Assembly: GCF_009862785.1 (NCBI RefSeq) | Contig: NZ_WWHU01000001.1 | Location: 4,402,001-4,466,000 of the forward strand | Direction: 5' to 3' | Length of the DNA stretch: 64,000 nt | Origin: Gordonia sp. SID5947 | GTDB taxonomy: Bacteria; Actinomycetota; Actinomycetes; Mycobacteriales; Mycobacteriaceae | Shown here: positions 1-7,836 of the stretch, piece by piece | Position numbering within the stretch: the first letter of the stretch is position 1 | Layout of the letters: each line of letters opens with the position of its first letter | Position numbers and translations under genes: made by a program | The notes under the pieces: model-generated | Databases searched by the model: none | Told to the model about the DNA's origin: nothing | The model's input: the letters and a program-made list of their open reading frames with translations, nothing else

Positions 1-647
1 GGCGCCACGTCGATGAGTCCGGCCTCGTCGAGCAGATAGCCGGCCAGCGGTTCGGTCTGCGCGACCTTGGTCCCGTCGTGAGCCGCCTTGATGTCGGCCA
101 ACTGCCCACGCAGACCGGTGATCTTCTCGTTGAAGGCCTTCGCGTTGGTGCGGAATGTCTCGGCGTTGGCGGGGTCCTTGTCCGCCAACGCGTCGCCGAC
201 CTCCGTCGCGACCTCCCCGACGACGGCCAGGTCGTAGAAGACGTGCTCGTTCATGTCACCGTGATCGTGACCGTCGCCGGCGTCGTGTCCCTCGCCGGCC
301 AGCAGGTCGAAGGCGTTGATCGCGGTCGCCTCCGAGCCCTTGATGGCGTCCTCCATGTAGGCGTCGTAGTGGCCGCCGTTCAACACGACGACATCGGCGT
401 CGGTGACCTCGGCGGTGTCGGCGGCGGAGGCCTCGAACTCGTGGGGATCACCTTCGGAGTTGGTGTACAGCGAGGTCACGGTGGCCTTGTCGCCTGCCAC
501 CGCCGACGCCACGGAACTCCACACGTTGGTCGAGGTGACCACCGTCGGCGTGCCGGAGTCGGTGCCGTCGTCGGTACCCGAGCACCCGGCCAGGGCCATG
601 GCCCCCGCTCCGAGCAGGGCAACAGTTGCAGCCAGTGTTCGCCTCAT
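1..647 (-). CDS. Metal (probably zinc) ABC transporter substrate-binding lipoprotein, 3' end cut by window edge
   Basis: Reading the minus strand from the ATG at 647 gives an open frame that runs off the window start, so only about 215 N-terminal residues are visible. The start MRRTLAATVALLGAGAMALA is followed by GCS, a lipobox with its lipidation cysteine. The body matches the ZnuA/AdcA cluster A-I family: a TSTNVWSSVA opening strand, a GDPHEFE metal-site motif, and a His/Asp-rich loop (HDAGDGHDHGD near residue 115) typical of zinc-binding members. It would capture Zn2+ (less likely Mn2+) outside the membrane for an ABC permease expected to the left of the window. A Zur-like sequence lies just upstream. 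The metal is inferred from the His-rich loop. Confidence 0.85.
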   Translation of the reverse strand, partial: MRRTLAATVALLGAGAMALAGCSGTDDGTDSGTPTVVTSTNVWSSVASAVAGDKATVTSLYTNSEGDPHEFEASAADTAEVTDADVVVLNGGHYDAYMEDAIKGSEATAINAFDLLAGEGHDAGDGHDHGDMNEHVFYDLAVVGEVATEVGDALADKDPANAETFRTNAKAFNEKITGLRGQLADIKAAHDGTKVAQTEPLAGYLLDEAGLIDVA

Positions 648-668
648 CGTGTTCTCCGCCTCACGCAA

Positions 669-683
669 ATGACAATCGTTACC
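669..683. promoter_or_regulatory. Possible Zur box upstream of the metal-binding lipoprotein
   Basis: ATGACAATCGTTACC lies 22 bp before the lipoprotein start. It agrees at about two thirds of positions with the actinobacterial Zur consensus recalled as TGAAAATCATTTTCA, and its dyad symmetry is poor. The main support is its position before a zinc-type uptake gene. Binding is inferred. Confidence 0.3.
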
Positions 684-848
684 GAAAGGAGTGTAGGGGA
701 GTCCCCGTGCGAGCGGCGAATCGGACCGGCCACACGGGCTCGCGACACCGATAGCCATCAATTCAATCGTGTACTATCGATATCGCCCTGACGGGAAGCG
801 CGGTGACTACCCTCGGGTCGTGGGGCACCGGACATGAGGAGCAGCGAA

Positions 849-893
849 ATGGGTCGGCGTATCCACACGATGCGGCGCGGCGGTGCCGCGTGA
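849..893 (+). CDS. Possible 14-residue leader peptide coupled to the DUF5313 gene
   Basis: A mini-ORF encoding MGRRIHTMRRGGAA has an AGGAG ribosome site at 837-841, 7 nt before its ATG. Its TGA overlaps the GTG of the next gene as GTGA. That GTG has no good ribosome site of its own, so translation of the leader probably delivers ribosomes to it. No homologue is known to me; translation is inferred. Confidence 0.4.
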   Translation: MGRRIHTMRRGGAA

Positions 894-1273
894 CCGAAGA
901 GCGAACCACCCCGACGGCCATGCAATATGTGCGATACGCCTACGGGGCGAAGCTCCCGCCGTCGATGAACGAATGGGTGACGCGTGATCTGGCCGGACCA
1001 GGTGCGACGATTCGGATGGTCGTCCGCTGGGCGATCCCGTGTCTCTTGCTGATCACGCCGATGTTGTTCGTACCGGCGGATCTGGTGGTGCGGCTCAACA
1101 TGACGATCCCGATCATCATCCCGTACATCTTCTTCTCGATCGCGCTCAACCGGGTGTACCGCCGTCACCGATTGAGTCAGCACGGACTCGATCCCGACCT
1201 GGTCAACAAACTCGAGCGGGACCGCAACGCCGACCTCTACGACGAGTACCGGAGGAAGTATCGCGGGCGGTGA
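890..1273 (+). CDS. DUF5313-family membrane protein
   Basis: This 127-residue protein resembles the actinobacterial DUF5313 family: an N-terminal MQYVRYAYGAKLPPSMNEWV block, a DLAGPGA motif, two adjacent membrane segments (about residues 45-85), then a basic tail rich in Arg and Tyr. The frame is open from a GTG at 803, but the family match begins near GTG 890, and that GTG overlaps the stop of a mini-ORF with a strong ribosome site. Function is unknown in the family. It stands alone between the divergent metal-binding lipoprotein and the convergent TetR-P450 pair. Confidence 0.7.
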   Translation: MTEERTTPTAMQYVRYAYGAKLPPSMNEWVTRDLAGPGATIRMVVRWAIPCLLLITPMLFVPADLVVRLNMTIPIIIPYIFFSIALNRVYRRHRLSQHGLDPDLVNKLERDRNADLYDEYRRKYRGR

Positions 1274-1285
1274 GCCCTCGGCGAC

Positions 1286-1891
1286 TCAGCCGCGTGGTAC
1301 GCGTGCCCCGGCGGTCGTCACCACCGGGACGACGAAGCGCTCCAGCATGACTCGCTCGTCTGCCGCGGTCTCGCCCGGACTCGTCAGCAGCGAGAGGATG
1401 ACACGCACCACCCACCGCGCGCGGTCACGTCGTTGCGTGGGGTCGACATCCGGGGCGATGTCGCCCAGGAACTCCACCGCGATCTCCTCGATGGCGGGTG
1501 AGAGCAATGCCAGATTCGCCGACCGTGCCGCAGCGTCGGAGACAAACCAGGCGGATAGGGCTGGATTCGATCGCACACCGTCGACGGCCGTGGTCACCGC
1601 GGCAACCAGCCGGGCGCCCGCATCGGGTTCGTGCCGCACTGCTGCGGCGATCGCTGCGCCCAGCTCGGTCGCGGCGCGATCGACATACGCGGCAAGCACT
1701 TCCGACTTTCCCGGATAGTATCGATAGAGCGTGGCGCGTGAGCATCCCGCGGCGGAGGCGATGTCACGCATGGTCACCATGGACACACCTTTCTCGATGA
1801 ACATCTGCTCGGCGATGTCGAGGATGCGTTGTGCGGCGAGCTCGGCGCGTTCGGGTGCCAGCCAGTCGGCCGTGGCCCGGGTATCAGACAT
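1286..1891 (-). CDS. TetR-family transcriptional regulator
   Basis: The 201-residue protein has an N-terminal TetR helix-turn-helix (VTMRDIASAAGCSRATLYRY, about residues 40-59) and a variable ligand-binding C-terminal half. The ATG at 1891 is chosen because the TetR homology begins soon after it and because it overlaps the upstream P450 stop by 8 bases (ATGTCTGA). The frame is open further up, but that part lies inside the P450 gene. Co-transcription with the P450 suggests that it controls that operon. Its effector is unknown. Confidence 0.85.
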   Translation of the reverse strand: MSDTRATADWLAPERAELAAQRILDIAEQMFIEKGVSMVTMRDIASAAGCSRATLYRYYPGKSEVLAAYVDRAATELGAAIAAAVRHEPDAGARLVAAVTTAVDGVRSNPALSAWFVSDAAARSANLALLSPAIEEIAVEFLGDIAPDVDPTQRRDRARWVVRVILSLLTSPGETAADERVMLERFVVPVVTTAGARVPRG

Positions 1892-3176
1892 GGAACGGCA
1901 CGAAGGTCGGTCGTCGGACGTAATTGCCCTGCGCCCACTCGATCCCGTCGACGTCGACGGTGAAATCGGGGTGTCGCGAGAGCAGTTCGGTGAGGGCGAC
2001 CCGCCCCTGCATCCGGGCCGCCGCAGCGCCGAGGCAGTGATGATTGCCATGGCTGAACGTGAGGATGTTGCGGGGCCGGCGGGTCACGTCGAGGTCGTCG
2101 GCATCGGGACCGTAGACGTCCGCGTCGCGATTGGCCGAACCGTAGCAGAGCAGCACCTTGCGGCCGGCAGGAATGGTCACCGCGCCGTCGTGCGCGTCGG
2201 GCGGGAGATGCCCCGCGCGCCGGGTGTCCGGCGCCGGATACGAGACATCGCGAGTTGTGGTGCGCGCCAGACCTTGTACGGGCGAGGTCAATCGGAGGAA
2301 CTCGTCGATGGCACCCGGGATCAGGTCCGGGTCCGCGACGAGCCGTCGCCGCTGATCGGGGTGCTGATGCAGTAGCGCGACGCTGCCGCCGAGCAGACCC
2401 GTCGTCGTGTCGTTGCCGCCGGCGACCATCGTGAAGGTGAACGCCAGGATGGAGAGGAGCCCGGCGGGATCGTCGGGGTCGTCGGCGAGGCCTGCGGCGA
2501 CGAGCTGCGAGACCGTGTCGTCGGAGGGGTGTCGCCTGCGGTGGTCGACGAGTTCGGTGAAGTACGAGAGCATCTCCATCGTCGCCGCACCGGCCGATTC
2601 GCCCGCCGCCGCCATCCCGCCGACACCCGAGGCGGCGCCGACGATCGCTTGGGTCCAGCCGTCGAACCGGGGCCAATCCTCTTCGGGCACACCGAGATAG
2701 TGGGCCACCACCATACTCGGGAGCGGCTTGAAGAGCTCTCCGACGATGTCGGCTGGGCCGTCGGCGGGCAGTCGGTCGAGGCGTTCGGCGACGAACTCGC
2801 GGACCTTCGGTTCCACCTCGACGACCTGTCGCGGAGTGAAGCCGCGCGCGACCAGCTTGCGGAATTCGGTGTGCACCGGCGGATCCTGCATCACCATCGG
2901 CGGGTGGTCGGCCATGCCGATGGCATCGAGTTCGCCGTAGGTGACGGTGAGCCCCTGCGCGGAGGAGAAGGTCGACGTGTCGTTGGCGGCCGCCATGACG
3001 TCGGCATGCCGGGTCAGGACCCAGAAGTCGCCGCCCTCGGCACCGTCGGCATCGTCGGCCGGCACCCGGTGGACCGGGGAGTGTTGCCGCAGCGCCGCGT
3101 ACATCGGGTACGGGTCCGCCCACGACGGTCCCGATCGTAGGACGTACCGGACAGCGGAAGACACTTTGGATGTCAT
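1884..3176 (-). CDS. Cytochrome P450
   Basis: A bacterial soluble P450 of about 430 residues. Visible hallmarks are the I-helix oxygen-activation motif AGGNDTTT, the K-helix pair within IDEFLR, and the heme-thiolate loop FSHGNHHCLG with its axial cysteine near the C-terminus. It should be a monooxygenase that needs separate ferredoxin and reductase partners, neither of which is adjacent. The start is uncertain: the frame is open to a GTG at 3215, with an ATG at 3197 and another at 3176 (MTSKVSS). I use 3176 because family members start about there. It is divergent from mshA and overlaps the TetR gene downstream. Confidence 0.88.
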   Translation of the reverse strand: MTSKVSSAVRYVLRSGPSWADPYPMYAALRQHSPVHRVPADDADGAEGGDFWVLTRHADVMAAANDTSTFSSAQGLTVTYGELDAIGMADHPPMVMQDPPVHTEFRKLVARGFTPRQVVEVEPKVREFVAERLDRLPADGPADIVGELFKPLPSMVVAHYLGVPEEDWPRFDGWTQAIVGAASGVGGMAAAGESAGAATMEMLSYFTELVDHRRRHPSDDTVSQLVAAGLADDPDDPAGLLSILAFTFTMVAGGNDTTTGLLGGSVALLHQHPDQRRRLVADPDLIPGAIDEFLRLTSPVQGLARTTTRDVSYPAPDTRRAGHLPPDAHDGAVTIPAGRKVLLCYGSANRDADVYGPDADDLDVTRRPRNILTFSHGNHHCLGAAAARMQGRVALTELLSRHPDFTVDVDGIEWAQGNYVRRPTFVPFHV

Positions 3177-3285
3177 GTTTCGAGAGTGAGACACCATCGC
3201 GATTGTGTCAACCACCGCTCGGCGATTGGTCAGGGGAGGTCGGGACGGCGATGCGGCCGGGCCGAGCGGTCCCGCCGACTTTCTC

Positions 3286-3291
3286 TAAGGT
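3286..3291 (+). promoter_or_regulatory. Candidate -10 element of mshA (possible leaderless start)
   Basis: TAAGGT ends 6 nt before the mshA ATG, which would put the transcript 5' end at or next to the start codon. The adjacent GGAGGG is too close to the ATG to be an ideal ribosome site. No clear -35 element is seen. Confidence 0.4.
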
Positions 3292-3297
3292 GGAGGG

Positions 3298-4647
3298 ATG
3301 ACCAGCCCCCCGTTGCCGAGGCGCGTGGCACTCATCTCCGTGCACACGTCACCGCTTGCGCAGCCGGGTACCGGCGATGCCGGGGGTATGAACGTCTACG
3401 TCTGGCAGACGGCGACACGGATGGCGCGCCGTGGCGTCGAGGTCGAGATCTTCACCCGCGCGACGTCGTCGTCGGATGCACCGAGCGTCCAGGCCGCACC
3501 CGGGGTGACCGTCCGCAACGTGGTGGCCGGGCCGTTCGAAGGCCTCGACAAACGTGATCTTCCTGCTCAGCTGTGTGCATTCACCGCGGGCGTCCTGCGG
3601 GCGGAGGCCATGCAGAAGCCCGGGTACTACGACCTGATCCACTCGCACTATTGGTTGTCCGGCCAGGTCGGGTGGCTCGCGCGGGACCGATGGGGCGTGC
3701 CGTTGGTCCACACCGCGCACACGCTGGCCGCGGTGAAGAACGCATCCTTGGCGAAGGGCGACACAGCCGAACCGATGCTCCGGGTGATCGGCGAGCAGCA
3801 GGTGGTCGACGAGGCCGATCGCATGGTGGTGAACACCCAGACCGAAGCGACCGAGCTGGTGTCGATGTACAACGCCGACCGCTCACGGATCGACGTGGTG
3901 ACCCCGGGCGCGGATCTCGACGTGTATTCGCCCGGCCCGCGCGACTGGGCGCGGGCCGAGCTCGGCCTCCGCGACGATGAGACGGTGTTGACCTTCGTCG
4001 GACGCATCCAGCCCCTCAAGGCTCCCGACGTGTTGCTCGCCGCGGCGGCACCCATCGTCGAGCGGTCGCGCAGGCAGGGGCGTGCGGTCCGCGTCCTCAT
4101 CGTCGGCGGGCCGTCGGGTACCGGACTGGCCCAACCCACCTCTCTCATCGATCTGGCCGCTGATCTGGGCATCACCGATGCCGTGACCTTCTTGCCGCCG
4201 CAGTCCGCCGACCGGCTCGCCCAGGTGTACCGGGCGTCGGACCTGGTTGCGGTGCCGAGCTATTCGGAGAGCTTCGGCCTGGTCGCCATCGAGGCGCAGG
4301 CCTGCGGGACACCGGTGGTGGCCGCCGACGTCGGCGGCCTGAGCGTGGCCGTCGCGGACGGTCGGACCGGGGTGCTGGTGGACGGGCACGACGTCGAGGA
4401 CTGGTCCCACGCGATCGGCGGACTCCTCGCCGATCCCGACCGCCTGGGACTGTTCCGGCAGAACGCCCGGGCGCATGCCGAGCAGTTCTCGTGGGAGCAC
4501 ACCGCAACCCAGCTGCTCACCAGCTATTCAGGGGCGATGCAGTCGTTCGCCAGCCGTAACCCGGCGGCTGCGGGCGCGGCCACGGCGCGGCGCGGTTCCC
4601 GGCGCTGGCGCAGGCGCCGGTCCAAGATGAGTGTGGGACAAGGGTGA
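3298..4647 (+). CDS. mshA: D-inositol-3-phosphate glycosyltransferase MshA (mycothiol biosynthesis)
   Basis: The 449-residue protein is a GT4/GT-B glycosyltransferase closely matching MshA, which transfers GlcNAc from UDP-GlcNAc to 1L-myo-inositol 3-phosphate in the first step of mycothiol synthesis in the cytosol. Visible features are the N-terminal acceptor and nucleotide loop [20 protein letters not shown] (residues 16-35), HSHYWLSG, the middle [10 protein letters not shown], and the C-terminal donor-site block [20 protein letters not shown] (from about residue 321). The last 20 residues are a basic Arg-rich tail. The YbjN gene follows after 4 nt, as in mycobacteria. Confidence 0.95.
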   Translation: MTSPPLPRRVALISVHTSPLAQPGTGDAGGMNVYVWQTATRMARRGVEVEIFTRATSSSDAPSVQAAPGVTVRNVVAGPFEGLDKRDLPAQLCAFTAGVLRAEAMQKPGYYDLIHSHYWLSGQVGWLARDRWGVPLVHTAHTLAAVKNASLAKGDTAEPMLRVIGEQQVVDEADRMVVNTQTEATELVSMYNADRSRIDVVTPGADLDVYSPGPRDWARAELGLRDDETVLTFVGRIQPLKAPDVLLAAAAPIVERSRRQGRAVRVLIVGGPSGTGLAQPTSLIDLAADLGITDAVTFLPPQSADRLAQVYRASDLVAVPSYSESFGLVAIEAQACGTPVVAADVGGLSVAVADGRTGVLVDGHDVEDWSHAIGGLLADPDRLGLFRQNARAHAEQFSWEHTATQLLTSYSGAMQSFASRNPAAAGAATARRGSRRWRRRRSKMSVGQG

Positions 4648-4651
4648 TCGA

Positions 4652-5269
4652 GTGAACCAGGCAGAGATCGTTGAACTGCTCGAGAACGCATTGACAGAAC
4701 GGGAGATCTCGTTCAGTCGCAAAGACGCGGGCGGTGCCCAAGCCGAGCACATCGTGTTGGAGCTGCCGGGCGAGCGCAAGCTGAAGACCACGGTGCTGCT
4801 CACCGCGGGTCCGCACGGGGTGCGCGTGGAGGCCTTCGTGTGCAGGCGTCCGGACGAGAACCACGAAGGTGTCTACCGGTACCTGCTCCGCCGCAATCGT
4901 CGTCTCTACGGTGTCGCGTACACCATCGACAACACCGGTGACATCTATCTGGTCGGCCGGATCTCGGGTGACGCACTGAGCGCCGACGAGGTGGATCGGG
5001 TGCTCGGGCAGGTCCTCGAGGCCGCCGACGGCGACTTCAACACCCTCTTGGAGATCGGATTCCTGGCCTCGATCCAGCGTGAATGGGCGTGGCGGGTCTC
5101 GCGTGGCGAATCCCTGCGCAACCTCCTCGCCTTCGAGCACCTCATCGACAAGGAGTCGCTCCCGGAGCCGGGCGAACCCCTCGAGGGACGATATGTACCC
5201 GGGGACACCGCAGTGGACCGGGCGGGCGAGCAGCCCGATACCGCCCTGGCCGACGGCAACGAGAACTGA
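4652..5269 (+). CDS. YbjN-domain protein
   Basis: The 205-residue product matches the YbjN family, which has an alpha/beta fold resembling type III secretion chaperones. The start is the GTG at 4652 (VNQAEIVELLENAL), only 4 nt after the mshA stop; earlier in-frame codons would lie within mshA. Conserved blocks include VEAFVCRRPDENHEGVYRYL and a GDIYLVGRI strand. The biochemical role is not established. Conservation next to mshA across mycolata suggests co-expression. The C-terminus is acidic and rich in Pro and Gly. Confidence 0.85.
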   Translation: MNQAEIVELLENALTEREISFSRKDAGGAQAEHIVLELPGERKLKTTVLLTAGPHGVRVEAFVCRRPDENHEGVYRYLLRRNRRLYGVAYTIDNTGDIYLVGRISGDALSADEVDRVLGQVLEAADGDFNTLLEIGFLASIQREWAWRVSRGESLRNLLAFEHLIDKESLPEPGEPLEGRYVPGDTAVDRAGEQPDTALADGNEN

Positions 5270-5296
5270 ACGCGCGCGGCGTCTTCCGGCGGACGG

Positions 5297-5503
5297 TCAT
5301 TCGTCCACATATTCGAGCAGGTCGCCGGGCTGGCAATCGAGCACACGACACATCGCCTCGAGGGTGCTGAACCGGATCGCCTTGGCGCGACCGTTCTTCA
5401 ACACCGAGACGTTCGCCGGGGTGAGGCCGACCCGTTCGGCGAACTCGCCGACACTCATCTTCCGTCTGGCCAGTTCGACGTCGATGCGGACGATGATCGG
5501 CAT
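5297..5503 (-). CDS. XRE/YozG-type small helix-turn-helix regulator
   Basis: The 68-residue protein is almost entirely one Cro/CI helix-turn-helix: ARRKMSVGEFAERVGL then TPANVSVLKNGRAKAIRF, ending CQPGDLLEYVDE. This matches the short YozG-like regulators encoded next to DUF2975 membrane proteins. The start is ATG 5503; it overlaps the TGA of the upstream DUF2975 gene by one base (TGATG), so the two are translationally coupled. It probably represses its own operon, whose promoter region holds repeated ATCGA motifs. Confidence 0.85.
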   Translation of the reverse strand: MPIIVRIDVELARRKMSVGEFAERVGLTPANVSVLKNGRAKAIRFSTLEAMCRVLDCQPGDLLEYVDE

Positions 5504-5982
5504 CAGATCACCGTGTCCATGTCTGCGCGCAGCGCGGTCGCCTGCCGGAGCAGTGCCCGCATCACCACCATCAGGAGTCCGATCACGCCGGCGGCGGTGA
5601 GGCAGACGAACATCAGCAGGGGCAGTCCCGGATCGTCGGCATGCAGGCCGACGTAGAGGAACGCGGCCGCGAAGGCCAGCCAGCCGGCCAGGATCGACCA
5701 CAGGATCACGTCGACCCAGATGAGAGAAGCGGTGGTGAAGATCCGGTCGCCGCGTACCAGGGTCAGCAGGCGCCAGATGCAGACGATCACCACCTCGACG
5801 CACACGATGAGGAACGCGGTGAGGGCCGTGGCGGGCCATCGGAGGTAGGCCATGTCCGGTGACTCCGCGGCCATGTGTGCGAACTGCCCGGGAAAGGACA
5901 GCGTCTGCAGCACGACCATCACGACGAACAGAGCGATCAGCGCCGTCCGTAAGAGTGCGACCACTCGCTTGTCAACGTTCAT
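5503..5982 (-). CDS. DUF2975-family membrane protein
   Basis: The 159-residue protein has four hydrophobic segments (about residues 8-28, 46-68, 85-108 and 118-142) and the central IFTTASLIWVD motif typical of DUF2975. The family is unassigned but is nearly always paired with a YozG-type regulator, as here. The frame is open to 6027, but I choose ATG 5982 because a consensus-like promoter ends 6 nt before it, which implies a leaderless transcript starting at that ATG. Confidence 0.8.
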   Translation of the reverse strand: MNVDKRVVALLRTALIALFVVMVVLQTLSFPGQFAHMAAESPDMAYLRWPATALTAFLIVCVEVVIVCIWRLLTLVRGDRIFTTASLIWVDVILWSILAGWLAFAAAFLYVGLHADDPGLPLLMFVCLTAAGVIGLLMVVMRALLRQATALRADMDTVI

Positions 5983-5988
5983 ATATCG

Positions 5989-6017
5989 ATAATCGATGTA
6001 GGAATATCGAATGTCAA
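5989..6017 (-). promoter_or_regulatory. Promoter of the DUF2975-XRE operon, -35 TTGACA / -10 GATTAT
   Basis: On the minus strand a perfect TTGACA (6017-6012) is followed by a 17-bp spacer and GATTAT (5994-5989), then 6 nt and the ATG at 5982. Transcription would start on or next to the start codon. The spacer and -10 carry ATCGA/TCGAT repeats (5986-6010), which could be the operator for the linked XRE regulator. Confidence 0.6.
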
Positions 6018-6152
6018 TGGGTTTCACGATGTCTGGTGAACGCTGACCTGTCGGATCGCGGTGCGGAAAACCGGCGATGCGGACATGCGTTCTGGTGAAT
6101 CATGACAATGGATGTTGCTACGATTTACCCGGAATCCCCCAACGGAGGTGTC

Positions 6153-7757
6153 ATGAGCTTCACGAGTCCCTTTCCCGACGTCGAGATCCCCGATGTCAGC
6201 GTGTACGACTTCTTGTTCGGGTCGATCGCCGACGACGACCTCGACCGGGTGGCCCTGGTCGATCCGAAGTCGGGAGACGAGACCACCTATCGGCGTCTGA
6301 TCGGCCAGATCGATGCGGCGGCAGGCGCCTTGGCCGCGCGCGGCATCGGTGTCGGAGACGTGGTCGGCGTCCTGTCGCCGAACATCCCGGCCTTTGCGAC
6401 CGTCTTCCACGGGATTCTGCGTGCCGGTGGCACCGCGACGACGATCAATGCGCTGTTCACGGCGCCGGAGATCGCCAAGCAGCTGACCGACTCGAAGGCG
6501 ACGATGCTGATCACGATCTCGCCGATGCTCGAGCAGGCCGCGGCGGCGGCCGCAGAGGTCGGCATCGCCGACGAGAACCTGATCGTCCTCGACGGGGAGG
6601 GACAGGAGAGCTCCGGTCACCCGAACGCGGTCGACCTGCTCGGGCCGGAACTGCCCGCTCCCGACATCGCGATCGACCCGGCCACGCATGTCGCCGCCCT
6701 CCCCTACAGTTCGGGCACCACCGGCAACCCGAAGGGCGTCGCGCTCAGTCATCGCAATCTGGTGGCCAACGTCGCTCAGATCAAACCGCTGCAGGGGATG
6801 ACCCACGACGACGTGGTGATCGCGGTGCTGCCGTTCTTCCACATCTACGGCATGACCGTGTTGCTCAACGCGGCGCTGTACAACCGCGGCCGGCTGGTCA
6901 TCATGCCGCGCTTCGACCTTGTCGAGTTCCTGGAGAACATCCAGACCTACAAGGTCACCAGCGCCTACATCGCGCCGCCGGTCGCGGTCGCGCTGGCGAA
7001 GCATCCGATTGTCGACGACTACGACCTGTCCTCGTTGCAGGTGATGATGTCGGGGGCGGCCCCGCTCGACGGTGAGCTGGGTAAGGCGGTCGCCAAGCGC
7101 CTGGACCTGCACATGCTGCAGGGGTACGGCATGAGCGAACTGTCACCGGTCAGTCATCAGATCCCGGTCGACACGAAAGCCGCACTCGGGCTCGACGAGC
7201 CGCCGCTCTCGTCGACCGGCTGGGCGATCCCCAACACAGAGAACAAGCTCGTCGATCCGGCGACCGGCGATGAGATCCCGCTCCCGTCGGAAGGACTGTC
7301 CGCGCCCGGGGAACTGTGGGTGAAGGGCCCGAACGTGATGCTGGGCTACCTGAACAACCAACAGGCCACCGCCGACACGATCGACGCGGACGGCTACCTG
7401 CACACCGGCGACATGGCGCAGGTCGATCCGACCGGCTGCGTCTACATCGTCGACCGGCTCAAGGAGCTCATCAAGTACAAGGGTTATCAGGTGCCGCCCG
7501 CCGAGCTCGAGGCGTTGTTGCTGACGCATCCGAAGATCGCCGACACCGCGGTGATCGGCGTCGACGACGAGGACGGCGAGGAGATCCCGAAGGCCTTCGT
7601 CGTCAAGCAGCCCGATGCCGAACTGACCGAGGCCGAGGTGGTCGAGTTCGTCGCGGCGAAGGTCGCGCCGCACAAGAAGGTCCGCGCCGTCGAGTTCATC
7701 GAGCAGATCCCGAAATCGGCGTCGGGGAAGATCCTGCGGAAGGACCTGCGGCGCTGA
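6153..7757 (+). CDS. Acyl-CoA / 4-coumarate-CoA ligase-like AMP-forming enzyme
   Basis: The 534-residue ANL-superfamily enzyme activates a carboxylic acid as acyl-AMP and then acyl-CoA. Visible motifs are the P-loop YSSGTTGNPKGV (about residues 184-195), QGYGMSELSP, the TGD motif of HTGDMAQVD, the hinge DRLKELIKYKGYQVPP and the catalytic lysine in PKSASGKILRKDL at the C-terminus. It resembles plant-type 4-coumarate-CoA ligases and mycobacterial FadD proteins; the substrate cannot be told from sequence. ATG 6153 is chosen over the open frame to 6102 because GGAGG (6142-6146) sits at normal spacing. Confidence 0.88.
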   Translation: MSFTSPFPDVEIPDVSVYDFLFGSIADDDLDRVALVDPKSGDETTYRRLIGQIDAAAGALAARGIGVGDVVGVLSPNIPAFATVFHGILRAGGTATTINALFTAPEIAKQLTDSKATMLITISPMLEQAAAAAAEVGIADENLIVLDGEGQESSGHPNAVDLLGPELPAPDIAIDPATHVAALPYSSGTTGNPKGVALSHRNLVANVAQIKPLQGMTHDDVVIAVLPFFHIYGMTVLLNAALYNRGRLVIMPRFDLVEFLENIQTYKVTSAYIAPPVAVALAKHPIVDDYDLSSLQVMMSGAAPLDGELGKAVAKRLDLHMLQGYGMSELSPVSHQIPVDTKAALGLDEPPLSSTGWAIPNTENKLVDPATGDEIPLPSEGLSAPGELWVKGPNVMLGYLNNQQATADTIDADGYLHTGDMAQVDPTGCVYIVDRLKELIKYKGYQVPPAELEALLLTHPKIADTAVIGVDDEDGEEIPKAFVVKQPDAELTEAEVVEFVAAKVAPHKKVRAVEFIEQIPKSASGKILRKDLRR

Positions 7758-7769
7758 GCCGCCGACCCG

Positions 7770-7784
7770 CGGAGCGCCGCTCCG
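7770..7784. terminator. GC-rich palindrome after the acyl-CoA ligase
   Basis: CGGAGCG and CGCTCCG surround one central base 13 nt past the ligase stop, in the gap between two convergent genes. With no T-run and hardly any loop it is only a weak terminator candidate. Confidence 0.25.
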
Positions 7785-7836
7785 TCGTCCGGCTACTCGA
7801 CCGGCGGAGCGGTGCGGCTGCTCGGGGACCGGGCCC

